Positions 35,331 through 44,340 of a DNA stretch of 64,000 bases are shown in pieces. The first letter of the stretch is position 1, and every line of letters starts with the position of its first letter. Source of the DNA: Gillisia sp. Hel_I_86. Its GTDB lineage: Bacteria > Bacteroidota > Bacteroidia > Flavobacteriales > Flavobacteriaceae. The notes under the pieces are model-generated. The model had not been told where the DNA came from and did not search any database. It saw only the letters and a program-made list of their open reading frames with translations. The stretch is taken from positions 62,001-126,000 of the forward strand of contig NZ_VISE01000001.1 in the NCBI RefSeq assembly GCF_007827275.1, read 5' to 3'. The position numbers and the translations under genes were made by a program.

Positions 35331-36794
35331 ATGCCTAAAAACAAAAACTACAAGTCCGCTTTAAAACACCCCATTTTTAAGATCATCTCGCAAGCAGCAG
35401 GTAATTTAAATTTGAAAAGTTACGTAATAGGAGGATTTGTAAGGGATTTTCTGCTTGACCGGGGACAACCAAAAGATATAGACATTGTTGCCATTGGAAG
35501 TGGAATTGAATTGGCAACCGAAGTCTCCAAGTTGTTGCCCAATAATCCAAAAGTCCAGATTTTCAAAACCTACGGTACCGCAATGCTTAAAGCCTTCGAT
35601 TTGGAGATCGAATTTGTGGGTGCCAGAAAGGAAAGTTATACAGAAGACAGTAGAAATCCTGTTGTAGAAAATGGAAGTTTGGAAGACGACCAAAAAAGGC
35701 GCGATTTTACGATAAACTCGCTGGCGTTGAATTTAGAAAAACCGCATTTTGGAGCGATGGTTGATCCCTTTAATGGTATCGAAGATTTGAAAAACCAACT
35801 GCTTCGAACCCCACTGGATCCAGGTATCACGTATTCTGATGATCCTCTTAGGATGTTAAGGGCGATACGTTTTGCCACGCAACTTCATTTTAAAATTGAA
35901 CCAAAATCCTTGGCTTCAATTTCCAAAAATAAAAATCGGATCAAGATCATTTCCAAAGAACGGATCATAGACGAGATCCACAAGATCCTTCTCTCAGAAA
36001 AACCATCTATAGGATTTGCATTATTGCACAAAACTGGGCTTTTGCCCCTAACCTTTCCGCAGTTGACCGCCTTGGAAGGAATTGAAGAAATAGAAGGTCA
36101 AAAGCATAAAGACAATTTTTGGCACACGCTGGAAGTTGTGGACAATATTTCTAAAAATACCGATGACCTTTGGTTGCGGTGGGCGGCATTGTTACATGAT
36201 ATAGGAAAAGCACCCACCAAAAAATTCCATAAAAAGATTGGATGGACCTTTCACGGGCATGAATTTGTTGGTTCAAAAATGGTGTACAAGCTTTTCAAGC
36301 AAATGAAAATGCCATTGAACGATAAGATGAAATTAGTTCAGAAACTCGTTTTAATGAGTTCCAGGCCTATTGTTATTTCAGATGAAAATGTAACCGATTC
36401 TGCAGTAAGAAGATTGGTTTTTGATGCAGGGGATGATATTGAAGATCTCATGACCCTTTGTGAAGCGGATATCACCACTAAAAACCCGAAACGATTTAAA
36501 AAATACCATAACAATTTTAAAAAGGTTCGCGAGAAAATAAAAGAAGTTGAAGAGAAAGATCATATCCGAAACTTTCAGCCACCGGTTTCCGGCGAAGAAA
36601 TCATGTCATTTTTCAACTTAAAGCCTTCCAGGGAAATTGGGGTTATTAAAGAGGCCATAAAAGAAGCAATTTTAGAAGGGGAAATTCCAAATGAACATGA
36701 AGCTGCAAAAGCGTATATGCTAAAAAAAGGAAAAGAACTTGGACTTAAGCCCTCTGCTGAAAAATCCCCAGAAAACAAAGGAAAAATATCATGA
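35331..36794 (+). CDS. CCA-adding enzyme / poly(A) polymerase-type tRNA nucleotidyltransferase with HD domain
   Basis: The 487-residue enzyme of nucleotidyltransferase class II adds or repairs the 3' CCA of tRNA. YVIGGFVRDFLLDRG is the nucleotide-binding loop; D49 and D51 in PKDIDIV bind the catalytic metals. RRDFTINSLALN and DPLRMLRAIRFA follow. An HD domain (about 255-400) has WHTLEVVDN, LLHDIGK and GHEFVGSK. A Lys-rich tail ends the protein. The stop overlaps the start of ctaA by 4 bp. Confidence 0.93.
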   Translation: MPKNKNYKSALKHPIFKIISQAAGNLNLKSYVIGGFVRDFLLDRGQPKDIDIVAIGSGIELATEVSKLLPNNPKVQIFKTYGTAMLKAFDLEIEFVGARKESYTEDSRNPVVENGSLEDDQKRRDFTINSLALNLEKPHFGAMVDPFNGIEDLKNQLLRTPLDPGITYSDDPLRMLRAIRFATQLHFKIEPKSLASISKNKNRIKIISKERIIDEIHKILLSEKPSIGFALLHKTGLLPLTFPQLTALEGIEEIEGQKHKDNFWHTLEVVDNISKNTDDLWLRWAALLHDIGKAPTKKFHKKIGWTFHGHEFVGSKMVYKLFKQMKMPLNDKMKLVQKLVLMSSRPIVISDENVTDSAVRRLVFDAGDDIEDLMTLCEADITTKNPKRFKKYHNNFKKVREKIKEVEEKDHIRNFQPPVSGEEIMSFFNLKPSREIGVIKEAIKEAILEGEIPNEHEAAKAYMLKKGKELGLKPSAEKSPENKGKIS

Positions 36795-37804
36795 AAGACA
36801 ATAAAAAGGTAGTTTACTGGCTCTTCTTGGGCTGTTTCCTCATTTTTATTATGGTAATTGTAGGGGGAATCACCCGTTTAACACACTCGGGCCTATCCAT
36901 TTCAGACTATAAGCTTATAAGTGGGACGATTCCACCATTAAATGAACAGGAATGGATGGCTGCTTTTGAACTTTACAAACAATACCCCGAGTATCAAAAA
37001 TTGCATACTCATTTTGGTCTTGAAGATTTTAAAGATATTTACTTTTGGGAATGGTTCCATAGGGTAATTGGCAGGTTGATTGGAATAATTTTTTTAATCC
37101 CTTTCCTGTATTTTATTTTTACCCGCCAACTCTCCAAGCCGACAATAAAAAAATCCCTTATTTTACTTGGACTTGGGGCTTTTCAGGGTTTTTTGGGCTG
37201 GTATATGGTAAAAAGTGGGTTGGTGGATATGCCCTGGGTAAGCCATTATAGATTGGCGATGCACTTAACCACTGCATTTATAACCTTTGCATATGCTTTA
37301 TGGGTAGCATTGGACCTCATTTATCCCGAAAAAAAACCTATAGAAGTCCCATTTAGAAACCTAATTAGATGGGGAATGGGTCTCTTATTGTTGCAAATAA
37401 TCTGGGGCGCGTTTGTTGCAGGATTGGATGCCGGCTGGATCCATAATACCTGGCCACTTATGAATGAAGGTAAATTGATTCACGAAACCGTGTATGTTGA
37501 AAAATCCCCTCTTTGGAAAAACTTTGTGGAAGGAAAAAGCGGGGTGCAGTTTATTCATAGATATCTCGCATATCTGGTTGTGGCGGTAATAATTTTTATC
37601 TGGTATAGATCCAAAAAGATGGTTTTAACGCTTCCCCAAAAGAATGGGATATCTGCATTATTGTTCTTGGTATTCCTTCAATTTTTACTTGGTGTGCTCA
37701 CCCTAGTGTACGCCGTGCCTACCTGGCTTGGGGTCTCACACCAGATAGGAGCATTTTTTCTACTGGCGGCAATGACTTTTACCTTGCACAGATTTACTAA
37801 ATAG
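36791..37804 (+). CDS. ctaA: Heme A synthase (CtaA/COX15)
   Basis: This 337-residue inner-membrane enzyme oxidises the methyl group of heme O to make heme A for aa3-type cytochrome oxidase. About eight helices carry the heme-ligand histidines: FWEWFHRVIGRLIG, WVSHYRLAMHLTTA, FIHRYLAYLVV and GVSHQIGAFFLLAAM. The N-terminus MVIVGGITRLTHSGLSI matches the eukaryote-like COX15 type. Transcription is joined to the CCA gene by the overlap. No heme O synthase gene (ctaB) is in view. Confidence 0.94.
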   Translation: MKDNKKVVYWLFLGCFLIFIMVIVGGITRLTHSGLSISDYKLISGTIPPLNEQEWMAAFELYKQYPEYQKLHTHFGLEDFKDIYFWEWFHRVIGRLIGIIFLIPFLYFIFTRQLSKPTIKKSLILLGLGAFQGFLGWYMVKSGLVDMPWVSHYRLAMHLTTAFITFAYALWVALDLIYPEKKPIEVPFRNLIRWGMGLLLLQIIWGAFVAGLDAGWIHNTWPLMNEGKLIHETVYVEKSPLWKNFVEGKSGVQFIHRYLAYLVVAVIIFIWYRSKKMVLTLPQKNGISALLFLVFLQFLLGVLTLVYAVPTWLGVSHQIGAFFLLAAMTFTLHRFTK

Positions 37805-37827
37805 GCTGGGTTTCTAATCTAAAACAG

Positions 37828-37835
37828 TATATTTG
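37828..37835 (+). promoter_or_regulatory. -7 element upstream of the pRiA4b ORF-3-like gene
   Basis: TATATTTG is an exact TAnnTTTG 23 nt before the ATG at 37858. A matching -33 box is not seen. Confidence 0.35.
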
Positions 37836-37857
37836 CAGACCAAATTTTACAGTAGTT

Positions 37858-38367
37858 ATGGTTTATAGATTTAGAGTTATTTTGGATACGCAAGATGACG
37901 TTTTTAGGGATATTGAAATATTGGAAGAGAGCACATTGGAAGATTTTCATAACGCTATCGTGAATGCTTTTGGTTTTGATGGAAATGAAATGGCAGCTTT
38001 TTACATTAGCGATGAGGAATGGAACCAAGGCGAAGAAATATCCCAGTTCGATCTTGGGGAAGACCTTGGCTCTGTTAGGTTAATGAACGAAACCACGCTG
38101 GATAGCGTAGTTTCTAAGAAGCAGAGGAAACTGATCTATGTGTACGATTTTCTAAGCATGTGGACATTCCTGATTGAATTGGCCGATATCGCTGAAATTG
38201 AAGATGGTCGGGATTACCCTAACCTGATGTATGTGCATGGCCAAATCCCTGCCGATGCGCCAGATAAAGAATTTATAGCCGATAAAAATGAGTATGATGA
38301 CGACGATGATTCAGGTTTGGACCTCGACAACTTTGATGACCTTTCTTACGACGATATTTGGAACTAG
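37858..38367 (+). CDS. Plasmid pRiA4b ORF-3 family protein
   Basis: The 169-residue soluble protein shows the ORF-3 fold pattern. YRFRVILDTQDDVFRDIEI opens a beta region. LEDFHNAIVNAFGFDGNEMAAFYI and EEISQFDLGEDLGSVRL follow, then KLIYVYDFLSMWTFLIELADI. The C-terminal 25 residues are almost all Asp, Leu and Ser (DDDDDSGLDLDNFDDL). The family was named from a plasmid and is sometimes found beside insertion sequences, but no transposase is near, so this looks like a resident chromosomal gene. Function is unknown. Confidence 0.82.
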   Translation: MVYRFRVILDTQDDVFRDIEILEESTLEDFHNAIVNAFGFDGNEMAAFYISDEEWNQGEEISQFDLGEDLGSVRLMNETTLDSVVSKKQRKLIYVYDFLSMWTFLIELADIAEIEDGRDYPNLMYVHGQIPADAPDKEFIADKNEYDDDDDSGLDLDNFDDLSYDDIWN

Positions 38368-38417
38368 GCCCTCATTTACACTCAGGTATGGTAGTTAATA
38401 ACTAATCATGACTTTCT

Positions 38418-38480
38418 GTTCAAGGTTCAAGGTTCAAGGTTCAAGGTTTAAAATTACTTCTCAATACTCAATACTCAATA
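38418..38480. repeat. Two arrays of 7-bp tandem repeats
   Basis: GTTCAAG is repeated four times without error (38418-38445). CTCAATA is then repeated three times (38460-38480). Both units are exactly seven bases. They lie in the 146-bp gap just upstream of the nucleoid-associated protein gene. Confidence 0.95.
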
Positions 38481-38513
38481 CTATTATCTAAAACCTAATA
38501 TCTCAAGTCTAAA

Positions 38514-39572
38514 ATGATCAACCTATATAACGCACAAATCGAGTCCCTTTCTATTCATAGGGTTGGAAATAAGAGCAGAAACGAAAATATTTTCCTTTCT
38601 GGTGCTCCCTTCGAATTGAATGATGAAATCGCTCCTTTGATCAAAGAATATTTCTTGAAATCTTTCAGGGAAAAAGAAGAGAATTATTATCAGTTTGCCC
38701 ATGAAACCGATTTGGAATTCAATGAGTTATATAACTTGGCAAATCAAATTTTTGATGCTCCCGAGACGGTCCATGAGGTTTCAAAAAAAATAACCACTTT
38801 ATTATTTGAGCAATCCTCCCATCCGCATATTAAAAGTGGGGAGGTGTATGTTGTTTATTTTGAAAACATGCTGTTGGATAATGAAAAGGTTTCAGCGATC
38901 GGGATCTTTAAATCTGAATTAAAACATGATTTTCTTCAGTTTCAAGAAAATGGTTCATTGCTGGAAATGGTAATTCAACAAGGGATCAACCTCCAAAAAA
39001 TGGATAAAGGAGCCTTGATCTTCAATAAAAATAGGACTGAAGGCTACAAGATCCTTTCCGTAGATTCCAATAGATATGACACCAAATACTGGTTGGAAAA
39101 TTTTCTTGGCGTAGATGTATTGGCAGATGAAAATTTCTATACCAAGAAATATTTAAAATTTTGCCAGAACTTTGCAAAAGATGTGGTGCTCCCTGCCGAA
39201 GACAAAAAAGAAGAAGTGATGTTCATGAACAGAAGTGTGGATTATTTCGCGAAAAACGACGCTTTTGAGGAAACCAATTTCTTGAATTCCGTAATCGACA
39301 ATCCAGATTTAATTCCTGAGTTTAGAAATTACAAACAAGAAAAAGCGCCAAAATATAAAATTGAAGATCTAACTGAATTTAATATTGCAAACGCGGCCGT
39401 CACTTCCGCAAGAAAGTCTATTAAAAACACCATTAATTTGGATACCAACATTCAAATTAAAATGGATTTTATCAATCCGGAATCTGCCCAGAAATTTGTT
39501 GAAAAAGGATGGGATGAGGAAAAACAGATGTATTACTACCTGGTATACTTCAATAAAGAAGAAAAGAGTTAA
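38514..39572 (+). CDS. Nucleoid-associated protein (NdpA/YejK family)
   Basis: The 352-residue cytosolic protein belongs to the 37-kDa nucleoid-associated family. The start MINLYNAQIESLSIHRVGNK and the block GEVYVVYFENMLLDNEKVSAIGIFKSE are typical. Residues about 235-330 are a charged helical domain. The role in DNA organisation is known only broadly. Its 3' end overlaps the convergent unknown gene by 4 bp. Two heptanucleotide repeats lie in its leader. Confidence 0.87.
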   Translation: MINLYNAQIESLSIHRVGNKSRNENIFLSGAPFELNDEIAPLIKEYFLKSFREKEENYYQFAHETDLEFNELYNLANQIFDAPETVHEVSKKITTLLFEQSSHPHIKSGEVYVVYFENMLLDNEKVSAIGIFKSELKHDFLQFQENGSLLEMVIQQGINLQKMDKGALIFNKNRTEGYKILSVDSNRYDTKYWLENFLGVDVLADENFYTKKYLKFCQNFAKDVVLPAEDKKEEVMFMNRSVDYFAKNDAFEETNFLNSVIDNPDLIPEFRNYKQEKAPKYKIEDLTEFNIANAAVTSARKSIKNTINLDTNIQIKMDFINPESAQKFVEKGWDEEKQMYYYLVYFNKEEKS

Positions 39573-40633
39573 AATCTTTTCTTCTTCAAGTTTACGTTTT
39601 CATAATTTCTTTTTACAAATTCCAATGCGGTCCTTAAAATTTGGCCCATGGTCTTAGCTCTCTTAAATTTCATGTCATTAGTAAATGCATAAAGATCCTT
39701 TCGAAGCATTTTAACATTTTCTGCAGTAGAGATATTATCATTGATCATACACCTAACCAGTTCCTTAAAACGGGCTTGGGCATTGATCATTCTCTTGGCC
39801 AGCAAGGAGCGCTCTTCTTTTCTATATTGTTCTATGGAACTATGTTCTAATTTTTGGGTCACCAACTCTACCATTTTAAAATTCTCCTTGAAAAATTGAG
39901 GCCTATACACCTTTAAATTACCTTCATAGCACTGCTGATCAAAATCTATAGCCCGAATGGTATATTCCACATGATCAAAATCGTGGGTAGGGATCACCAC
40001 ATAATTATAGGAACGCATATCGCCAAGCAGTCTCATGGTACAGCGCTCGTTAAATTTTACAAACTGTTTTGCTATTTGGGTTTTTGCACGTTCGTCGCAA
40101 AGAGGGAGTTCATCTTGGATAAATACATCTCCAGGAATTCCAGCAATATGTTCTTCTATTAAGGTGTCTTTGTAAACAAGAAAATTGATCCTATGCGGAG
40201 ATAAAAGATGCTCAAATTCCAATCCATAAACCCTGGAAGCATCGGCTATCTTTACATAGAAATAGATGAAACTATCATTTAGGGTGTTTCTAACCCGAAT
40301 TCTAAAAGGTTTCGAATTTCCGAAAGTGCAATAATCAATAGCATCTATATTCAGGTAAGGAAGTGAATCATCACTACCATCGGAGTGCAATATGGTATAC
40401 ACATATTTTAAAGACTCATCAATTTCGTTTCGCTCGCTATCAGAATAATAGCAACGCACCCATAATGTATCTTCTTCATGTTGATCGTAAACCACTATAG
40501 AACCAGAAAACCTCAACAGATCGTCATAAAAAACAGGGATTTTAGTATGCCTGTTATATTTCTCCAAATATTTATACAAACGTTCATTTACTGGAAAGGA
40601 AGGCTTTTTCCTCGACATTAAATTTTCTTCCAT
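39569..40633 (-). CDS. Unknown protein with kinase-like catalytic motifs
   Basis: The 354-residue soluble protein (alternative start at M6) belongs to no family I recognise by name. The first 100 residues are mixed alpha/beta. From about 120 to 245 the order of motifs resembles a protein-kinase or aminoglycoside-phosphotransferase fold. It has YFYVKIA (K128, ATP lysine?), LIEEHIAG (E160-E161, hinge-like), LLGDMRSYNYVVI (D205 and N210, catalytic loop GDxxxxN) and IRAIDFDQQ (D230-F-D232, DFG position). Residues 265-354 are strongly basic and helical, a possible nucleic-acid-binding tail. It has its own TTC-N19-TATTTTTG promoter. The kinase reading is inference; a non-catalytic fold relative is possible. 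Confidence 0.6.
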   Translation of the reverse strand: MEENLMSRKKPSFPVNERLYKYLEKYNRHTKIPVFYDDLLRFSGSIVVYDQHEEDTLWVRCYYSDSERNEIDESLKYVYTILHSDGSDDSLPYLNIDAIDYCTFGNSKPFRIRVRNTLNDSFIYFYVKIADASRVYGLEFEHLLSPHRINFLVYKDTLIEEHIAGIPGDVFIQDELPLCDERAKTQIAKQFVKFNERCTMRLLGDMRSYNYVVIPTHDFDHVEYTIRAIDFDQQCYEGNLKVYRPQFFKENFKMVELVTQKLEHSSIEQYRKEERSLLAKRMINAQARFKELVRCMINDNISTAENVKMLRKDLYAFTNDMKFKRAKTMGQILRTALEFVKRNYENVNLKKKRF

Positions 40634-40648
40634 TTCTTAGGGTTTTTT

Positions 40649-40678
40649 CAAAAATACAGTATCTGTTTCACTTCTGAA
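40649..40678 (-). promoter_or_regulatory. Promoter of the unknown kinase-like gene
   Basis: On the minus strand TTC (40678-40676), a 19-nt spacer and TATTTTTG (40656-40649), an exact TAnnTTTG, precede the ATG at 40633 by 15 nt. Confidence 0.5.
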
Positions 40679-40725
40679 GTAACAAAACGTTAACTTCGAC
40701 GTCCTATTAAAAAATTCAGAGTAAT

Positions 40726-41628
40726 TTGGAAACAATTCTTACTATAAATCAGCTTACCAAAAAATATGGAAGTTTAACAGCGGTAAACAACCTATCCTTT
40801 ACAATTAAGAAAGGGAATGTTTATGGCATTTTAGGGCCTAACGGAAGCGGAAAATCCACCACCTTGGGAATGGTGCTAAATGTGGTAAATAAAACCAGTG
40901 GGGATTTCCATTGGTTCGACGGTTCCAATTCTACCCATGAAGCCTTAAAGAAAGTAGGGGCTATTATCGAGCATCCTAATTTCTATCCTTATATGACCGC
41001 GGCCCAAAACCTTGCATTGGTTTGTAAGATCAAGGAGATCTCAAAAAACAAAATTGAAGAGAAACTTGAGATTGTAGGACTGCTGGATAGAAAAGATAGT
41101 AAATTTAGGACCTTCTCTTTAGGGATGAAACAACGCTTGGCGATCGCCTCTGCCCTCTTGAACGATCCGGAAATCCTGATTTTAGATGAGCCCACCAACG
41201 GCTTGGATCCACAAGGCATCCATCAAATTAGAGAGATTATTCGAAAAATCGCATCCATGGGCACCACTATTCTTTTGGCCTCTCATTTATTGGATGAAGT
41301 AGAAAAAGTTTGCACCCATGTGGTGATTATTAGAAAAGGCATTAAACTGTATAGCGGCAGAGTGGATGAAATGAATGCTAGTCATGGCTTTTTCGAGCTA
41401 AAAGCAAATGATCTGGTCAAACTTCAGCAATTGTTGGAAGATCATCCCTCTATTGGAAAAATTACCGTAAACGAAGGGCTTTTAACTGCTATTTTGGAAG
41501 AACCCATGAACGCCGATGATTTAAACTCGTTCCTCCATCAAAGAGGAATGACACTCTCCTATTTGGTAAAAAGAAAAGAAAGCCTGGAAGAGCAATTTTT
41601 ACAATTAACCAACCAAACCGCCCAGTAG
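40726..41628 (+). CDS. ABC transporter ATP-binding protein
   Basis: The protein has 300 residues with a TTG start. It has all ATPase motifs: Walker A GPNGSGKS (37-44), the signature FSLGMKQRLA, and Walker B with D-loop ILILDEPTNGLDP, followed by the switch histidine in LLASHLLDEV. The C-terminal 80 residues are the extension typical of ABC-2-type exporters with bacitracin/antibiotic resistance-like organisation. It abuts its permease gene with zero spacing (TAG then ATG). The substrate is unknown. Confidence 0.93.
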   Translation: METILTINQLTKKYGSLTAVNNLSFTIKKGNVYGILGPNGSGKSTTLGMVLNVVNKTSGDFHWFDGSNSTHEALKKVGAIIEHPNFYPYMTAAQNLALVCKIKEISKNKIEEKLEIVGLLDRKDSKFRTFSLGMKQRLAIASALLNDPEILILDEPTNGLDPQGIHQIREIIRKIASMGTTILLASHLLDEVEKVCTHVVIIRKGIKLYSGRVDEMNASHGFFELKANDLVKLQQLLEDHPSIGKITVNEGLLTAILEEPMNADDLNSFLHQRGMTLSYLVKRKESLEEQFLQLTNQTAQ

Positions 41629-42465
41629 ATGTTACGATTATTACAAATAGAATTACACAAATTAAAATATAGCAGATCGGCCAAGATCCTTATTAGCACC
41701 TATTTTATCTTAATTACTTTTATTGCCTTGATCGCTTCTATAGAATTTGATTTGGGGCCTGTACATTTTAGGTTAGCAGATCAAGGAATTTTTAACTTTC
41801 CTTTTATTTGGCATTTCAACAGTTATATAGCCGCTGTTTTAAAGCTGTTTCTGGCCATAGTTATAGTTTCTATGATGTCGAACGAATATAGCCATAGAAC
41901 GCTGAAACAAAACCTTATTGATGGTTTAAGCAAAAAGGAATTTGTTTTATCAAAATTCATCACAGTGCTTTTATTTGCTGTAATATCAACACTTTTCTTG
42001 GTAATTGTCACCCTTCTGTTAGGATATTCATTTTCAGATTACACCGAAGTATCCATTGTATTTTCAGATATGGAATACATAGTGGGGTATTTTATCAAAC
42101 TCTTGGGGTTTTTCTCATTCTGTATGTTCATAGGGATTTTAATAAAGCGTTCTGCCTTTGCTTTAGGCTTTCTGTTTATTTGGTGGATCTTCGAAGGAAT
42201 TCTATACGGAGTATTAAATTTTAGATTGTTTAGGGATAGTGACGTTCCTGAGAATATTATGCAGTTCTTTCCTTTAACCGCCATGAGCAATATTGTGGTT
42301 GAACCCTTTTCCCGGTTAAATTTCATTAAAACAGCAGCCACACAAATTGGGGAAGAATTGGACAAAGATTATGGGGTGCATTGGTATCAGTTATTAATTG
42401 TAATAGTTTGGACGCTTATCTTTGTATATTTATCCTTTGCCCTTTTGAAGAAAAGAGACCTATAA
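41629..42465 (+). CDS. ABC transporter permease (ABC-2 type)
   Basis: The 278-residue integral membrane protein has about six helices (near 20-40, 60-85, 108-135, 150-180, 180-200 and 250-272). It begins MLRLLQIELHKLKYSR, the usual short cytosolic lead of these permeases, and contains MSNEYSHRTLKQNLIDGLSK, a coupling-helix-like segment. It pairs with the ATPase directly upstream. A small gap with a partial palindromic repeat follows. Confidence 0.88.
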   Translation: MLRLLQIELHKLKYSRSAKILISTYFILITFIALIASIEFDLGPVHFRLADQGIFNFPFIWHFNSYIAAVLKLFLAIVIVSMMSNEYSHRTLKQNLIDGLSKKEFVLSKFITVLLFAVISTLFLVIVTLLLGYSFSDYTEVSIVFSDMEYIVGYFIKLLGFFSFCMFIGILIKRSAFALGFLFIWWIFEGILYGVLNFRLFRDSDVPENIMQFFPLTAMSNIVVEPFSRLNFIKTAATQIGEELDKDYGVHWYQLLIVIVWTLIFVYLSFALLKKRDL

Positions 42466-42560
42466 TGTAAAAATTAATAGCCGTAAATATTCATACTGTA
42501 CTGTTTGGACATCACCTTGAAGTGGTTTGTGGATCTAAGCTGTGAAGAAATTTGATTCAT

Positions 42561-42595
42561 CTTAGATACTGAAAAAAGTTCAGAACGACGATCTA
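42561..42595. repeat. Isolated palindromic repeat module
   Basis: TACTGAAAAAAGTTCAGAACGACG has the same TCTGAA/TTCAGA-type arms as the large clusters but degenerated, in the 202-bp gap after the ABC permease gene. Confidence 0.6.
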
Positions 42596-42667
42596 GTAAC
42601 GAATTCAATTTTATGTGCAAAAACGGATATACAAAATTTTAATAAGCTTATAGCTCGATTTAATTCT

Positions 42668-44275
42668 GTGAAAAAAATAGTAGTATTTTATATCATTATT
42701 CTTGCCTCCTCTCCCGATTTTTGGGCACAATCGGGCTTAAATGATTGCAATGGAGCAATCAAGGTTTGTGGGGATGGAGCTTTATCTACCAATGCAAACG
42801 GGGTTGGAATTCAAGAATTAAGCGGATCAAATTCTTGCAGCAGCCAAGAAAACAACAGTATTTGGCTGGAAATTGAAATCACCAAAAGTGGAACTTTGGG
42901 ATTCGATCTTATTCCAACCAGATCTGATATTAACGTGGATTATGATTTCTTCATCTATGGACCCAATGCCAGTTGTGGAAATCTCGGTTTTGCCATTCGT
43001 TGTTCTACTACCAACCCAAACGCGGCTGGACTCTCAGATAATCATACAGGAATGCGGGAAGGAGAAATGGATATTAGTGAAGGACCGGGTGAATTGGGAA
43101 ATAGTTACGTTAAGCCCTTGGATGTATTGCCAGGGGAAACCTATTTTATTGTAATAGACAGACCAATAGGTTCGAGTCCCTTCAATTTAAATTGGACAGG
43201 AAGTTCTACTGTGGGGTCATTCCCATTTCCCGATGGCCCAGATGTAAATCCTGCCACAGATATAGAGAAGTGCAATGCCAACGGGATCACAGATTTCGAT
43301 GTTTTTACCACGCAACAGGAAATCACAACTCAAAACCAAACCAGTATCAGTTATTTTGAAAACCTTGCAAGTGCCATAGATAATTCAAATCCAATCTTGG
43401 GTTTATATACCAGTATTACGCCCAGAAAAACGATCTATGCCCGGGTAGAAAATGATGTAACGGGGTGTTATAAAATAGTGGATTTTGATCTTATCATTAA
43501 TGACGGCCCCATTATCAATCCTACGTGCACCCTTAATTTATGCGATATTGATTTCAGCGGAAATGAAGCGGTCTTCCTACCAACAATAGATAATGAAATT
43601 TTAAATGGATTGCCCGCCAATGGATACGTCATGAGTTATTACGGAGCTCTGGCAGATGCGCAAAGTAAAACTAATCCACTTTCAGAAAATATAAACACAA
43701 CAGGCGAGCAAATTTTTGCACGTGTGGAAGAGCTAAATAATGAGCAATGCTATAATATTTCTGAAGTAAGCCTTATTCTGAATACTCCTCCCCAAATTGA
43801 AAACCTCAATATCGCTCAAGCTGAAGTTAATGCAAACAGTAATACCATAACCTTAAATCTAGGGGCTTCTGAAGCTTATGAATATGCCTTGAACAATATT
43901 GATGGCCCTTACCAAACAAGTAACGTTTTTCAGAATGTAGAATCGGGGTTTGCAACGCTTTATATTCGCGATGAGCAGCAATGTGCCATTATTTCTACCA
44001 GTATTGCGGTACTGGGGTACGATAATTATTTTACTCCCAACAATGATGGAATCAACGACCTTTGGAAAATTAAAGGGCTTGATAAGCTATTGGAAGGCAA
44101 TGATTATATCTCCATTTTTGACCGATATGGAAAATTATTGAAGCAGTTAAAAAGTTCGGATAATGGCTGGGATGGTACTTTTAATGGAAAGGCTTTGCCG
44201 TCCGACGATTATTGGTTCCAGGCTTCGCTTAGAAATGGACAAGAATTTAAGGGCCATTTTAGTCTTATTAGATAA
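42668..44275 (+). CDS. T9SS type B-sorted secreted protein (gliding-motility-associated C-terminal domain)
   Basis: The protein has 535 residues, a GTG start and a signal peptide (about 1-20, to FWAQ). A beta-rich module with paired cysteines (DCNGAIKVCGDG, SNSCSSQENNSIWLEIE, NASCGNLGFAIRC) forms the N-terminal half, followed by Ig-like repeats. The last 85 residues (from about 451) are the type B C-terminal domain (YFTPNNDGINDLW, ISIFDRYGKLLKQL, GWDGTFNGKALPSDDYWF) that directs export through the type IX system and surface attachment or release. The ligand or role of the body is unknown. The short length suggests an adhesin-like surface protein. Confidence 0.92.
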   Translation: MKKIVVFYIIILASSPDFWAQSGLNDCNGAIKVCGDGALSTNANGVGIQELSGSNSCSSQENNSIWLEIEITKSGTLGFDLIPTRSDINVDYDFFIYGPNASCGNLGFAIRCSTTNPNAAGLSDNHTGMREGEMDISEGPGELGNSYVKPLDVLPGETYFIVIDRPIGSSPFNLNWTGSSTVGSFPFPDGPDVNPATDIEKCNANGITDFDVFTTQQEITTQNQTSISYFENLASAIDNSNPILGLYTSITPRKTIYARVENDVTGCYKIVDFDLIINDGPIINPTCTLNLCDIDFSGNEAVFLPTIDNEILNGLPANGYVMSYYGALADAQSKTNPLSENINTTGEQIFARVEELNNEQCYNISEVSLILNTPPQIENLNIAQAEVNANSNTITLNLGASEAYEYALNNIDGPYQTSNVFQNVESGFATLYIRDEQQCAIISTSIAVLGYDNYFTPNNDGINDLWKIKGLDKLLEGNDYISIFDRYGKLLKQLKSSDNGWDGTFNGKALPSDDYWFQASLRNGQEFKGHFSLIR

Positions 44276-44290
44276 GAGCATGACACCTAT

Positions 44291-44320
44291 TTGAATAGGC
44301 AGGATATTTGCTTATTTTCG
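44291..44320 (+). promoter_or_regulatory. Promoter of uvrB
   Basis: TTG (44291-44293), a 19-nt spacer and TATTTTCG (44313-44320, one mismatch) lie 20 nt before the ATG at 44341. An earlier in-frame start at 44308 falls inside this promoter, so 44341 is preferred. Confidence 0.5.
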
Positions 44321-44340
44321 TCAGGCTAAGAAAAAGATTC

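Noticed and set aside
37858-38367. pRiA4b ORF-3 protein as sign of an insertion sequence or plasmid insertion
   Set aside because: No transposase, inverted repeats or atypical flanks; both neighbours are ordinary chromosomal genes.
43165-43185. GGTTCGAGTCCC, reminiscent of a tRNA T-arm
   Set aside because: It is inside the coding frame of the T9SS protein, and no acceptor stem, D-arm or anticodon arm can be built around it.
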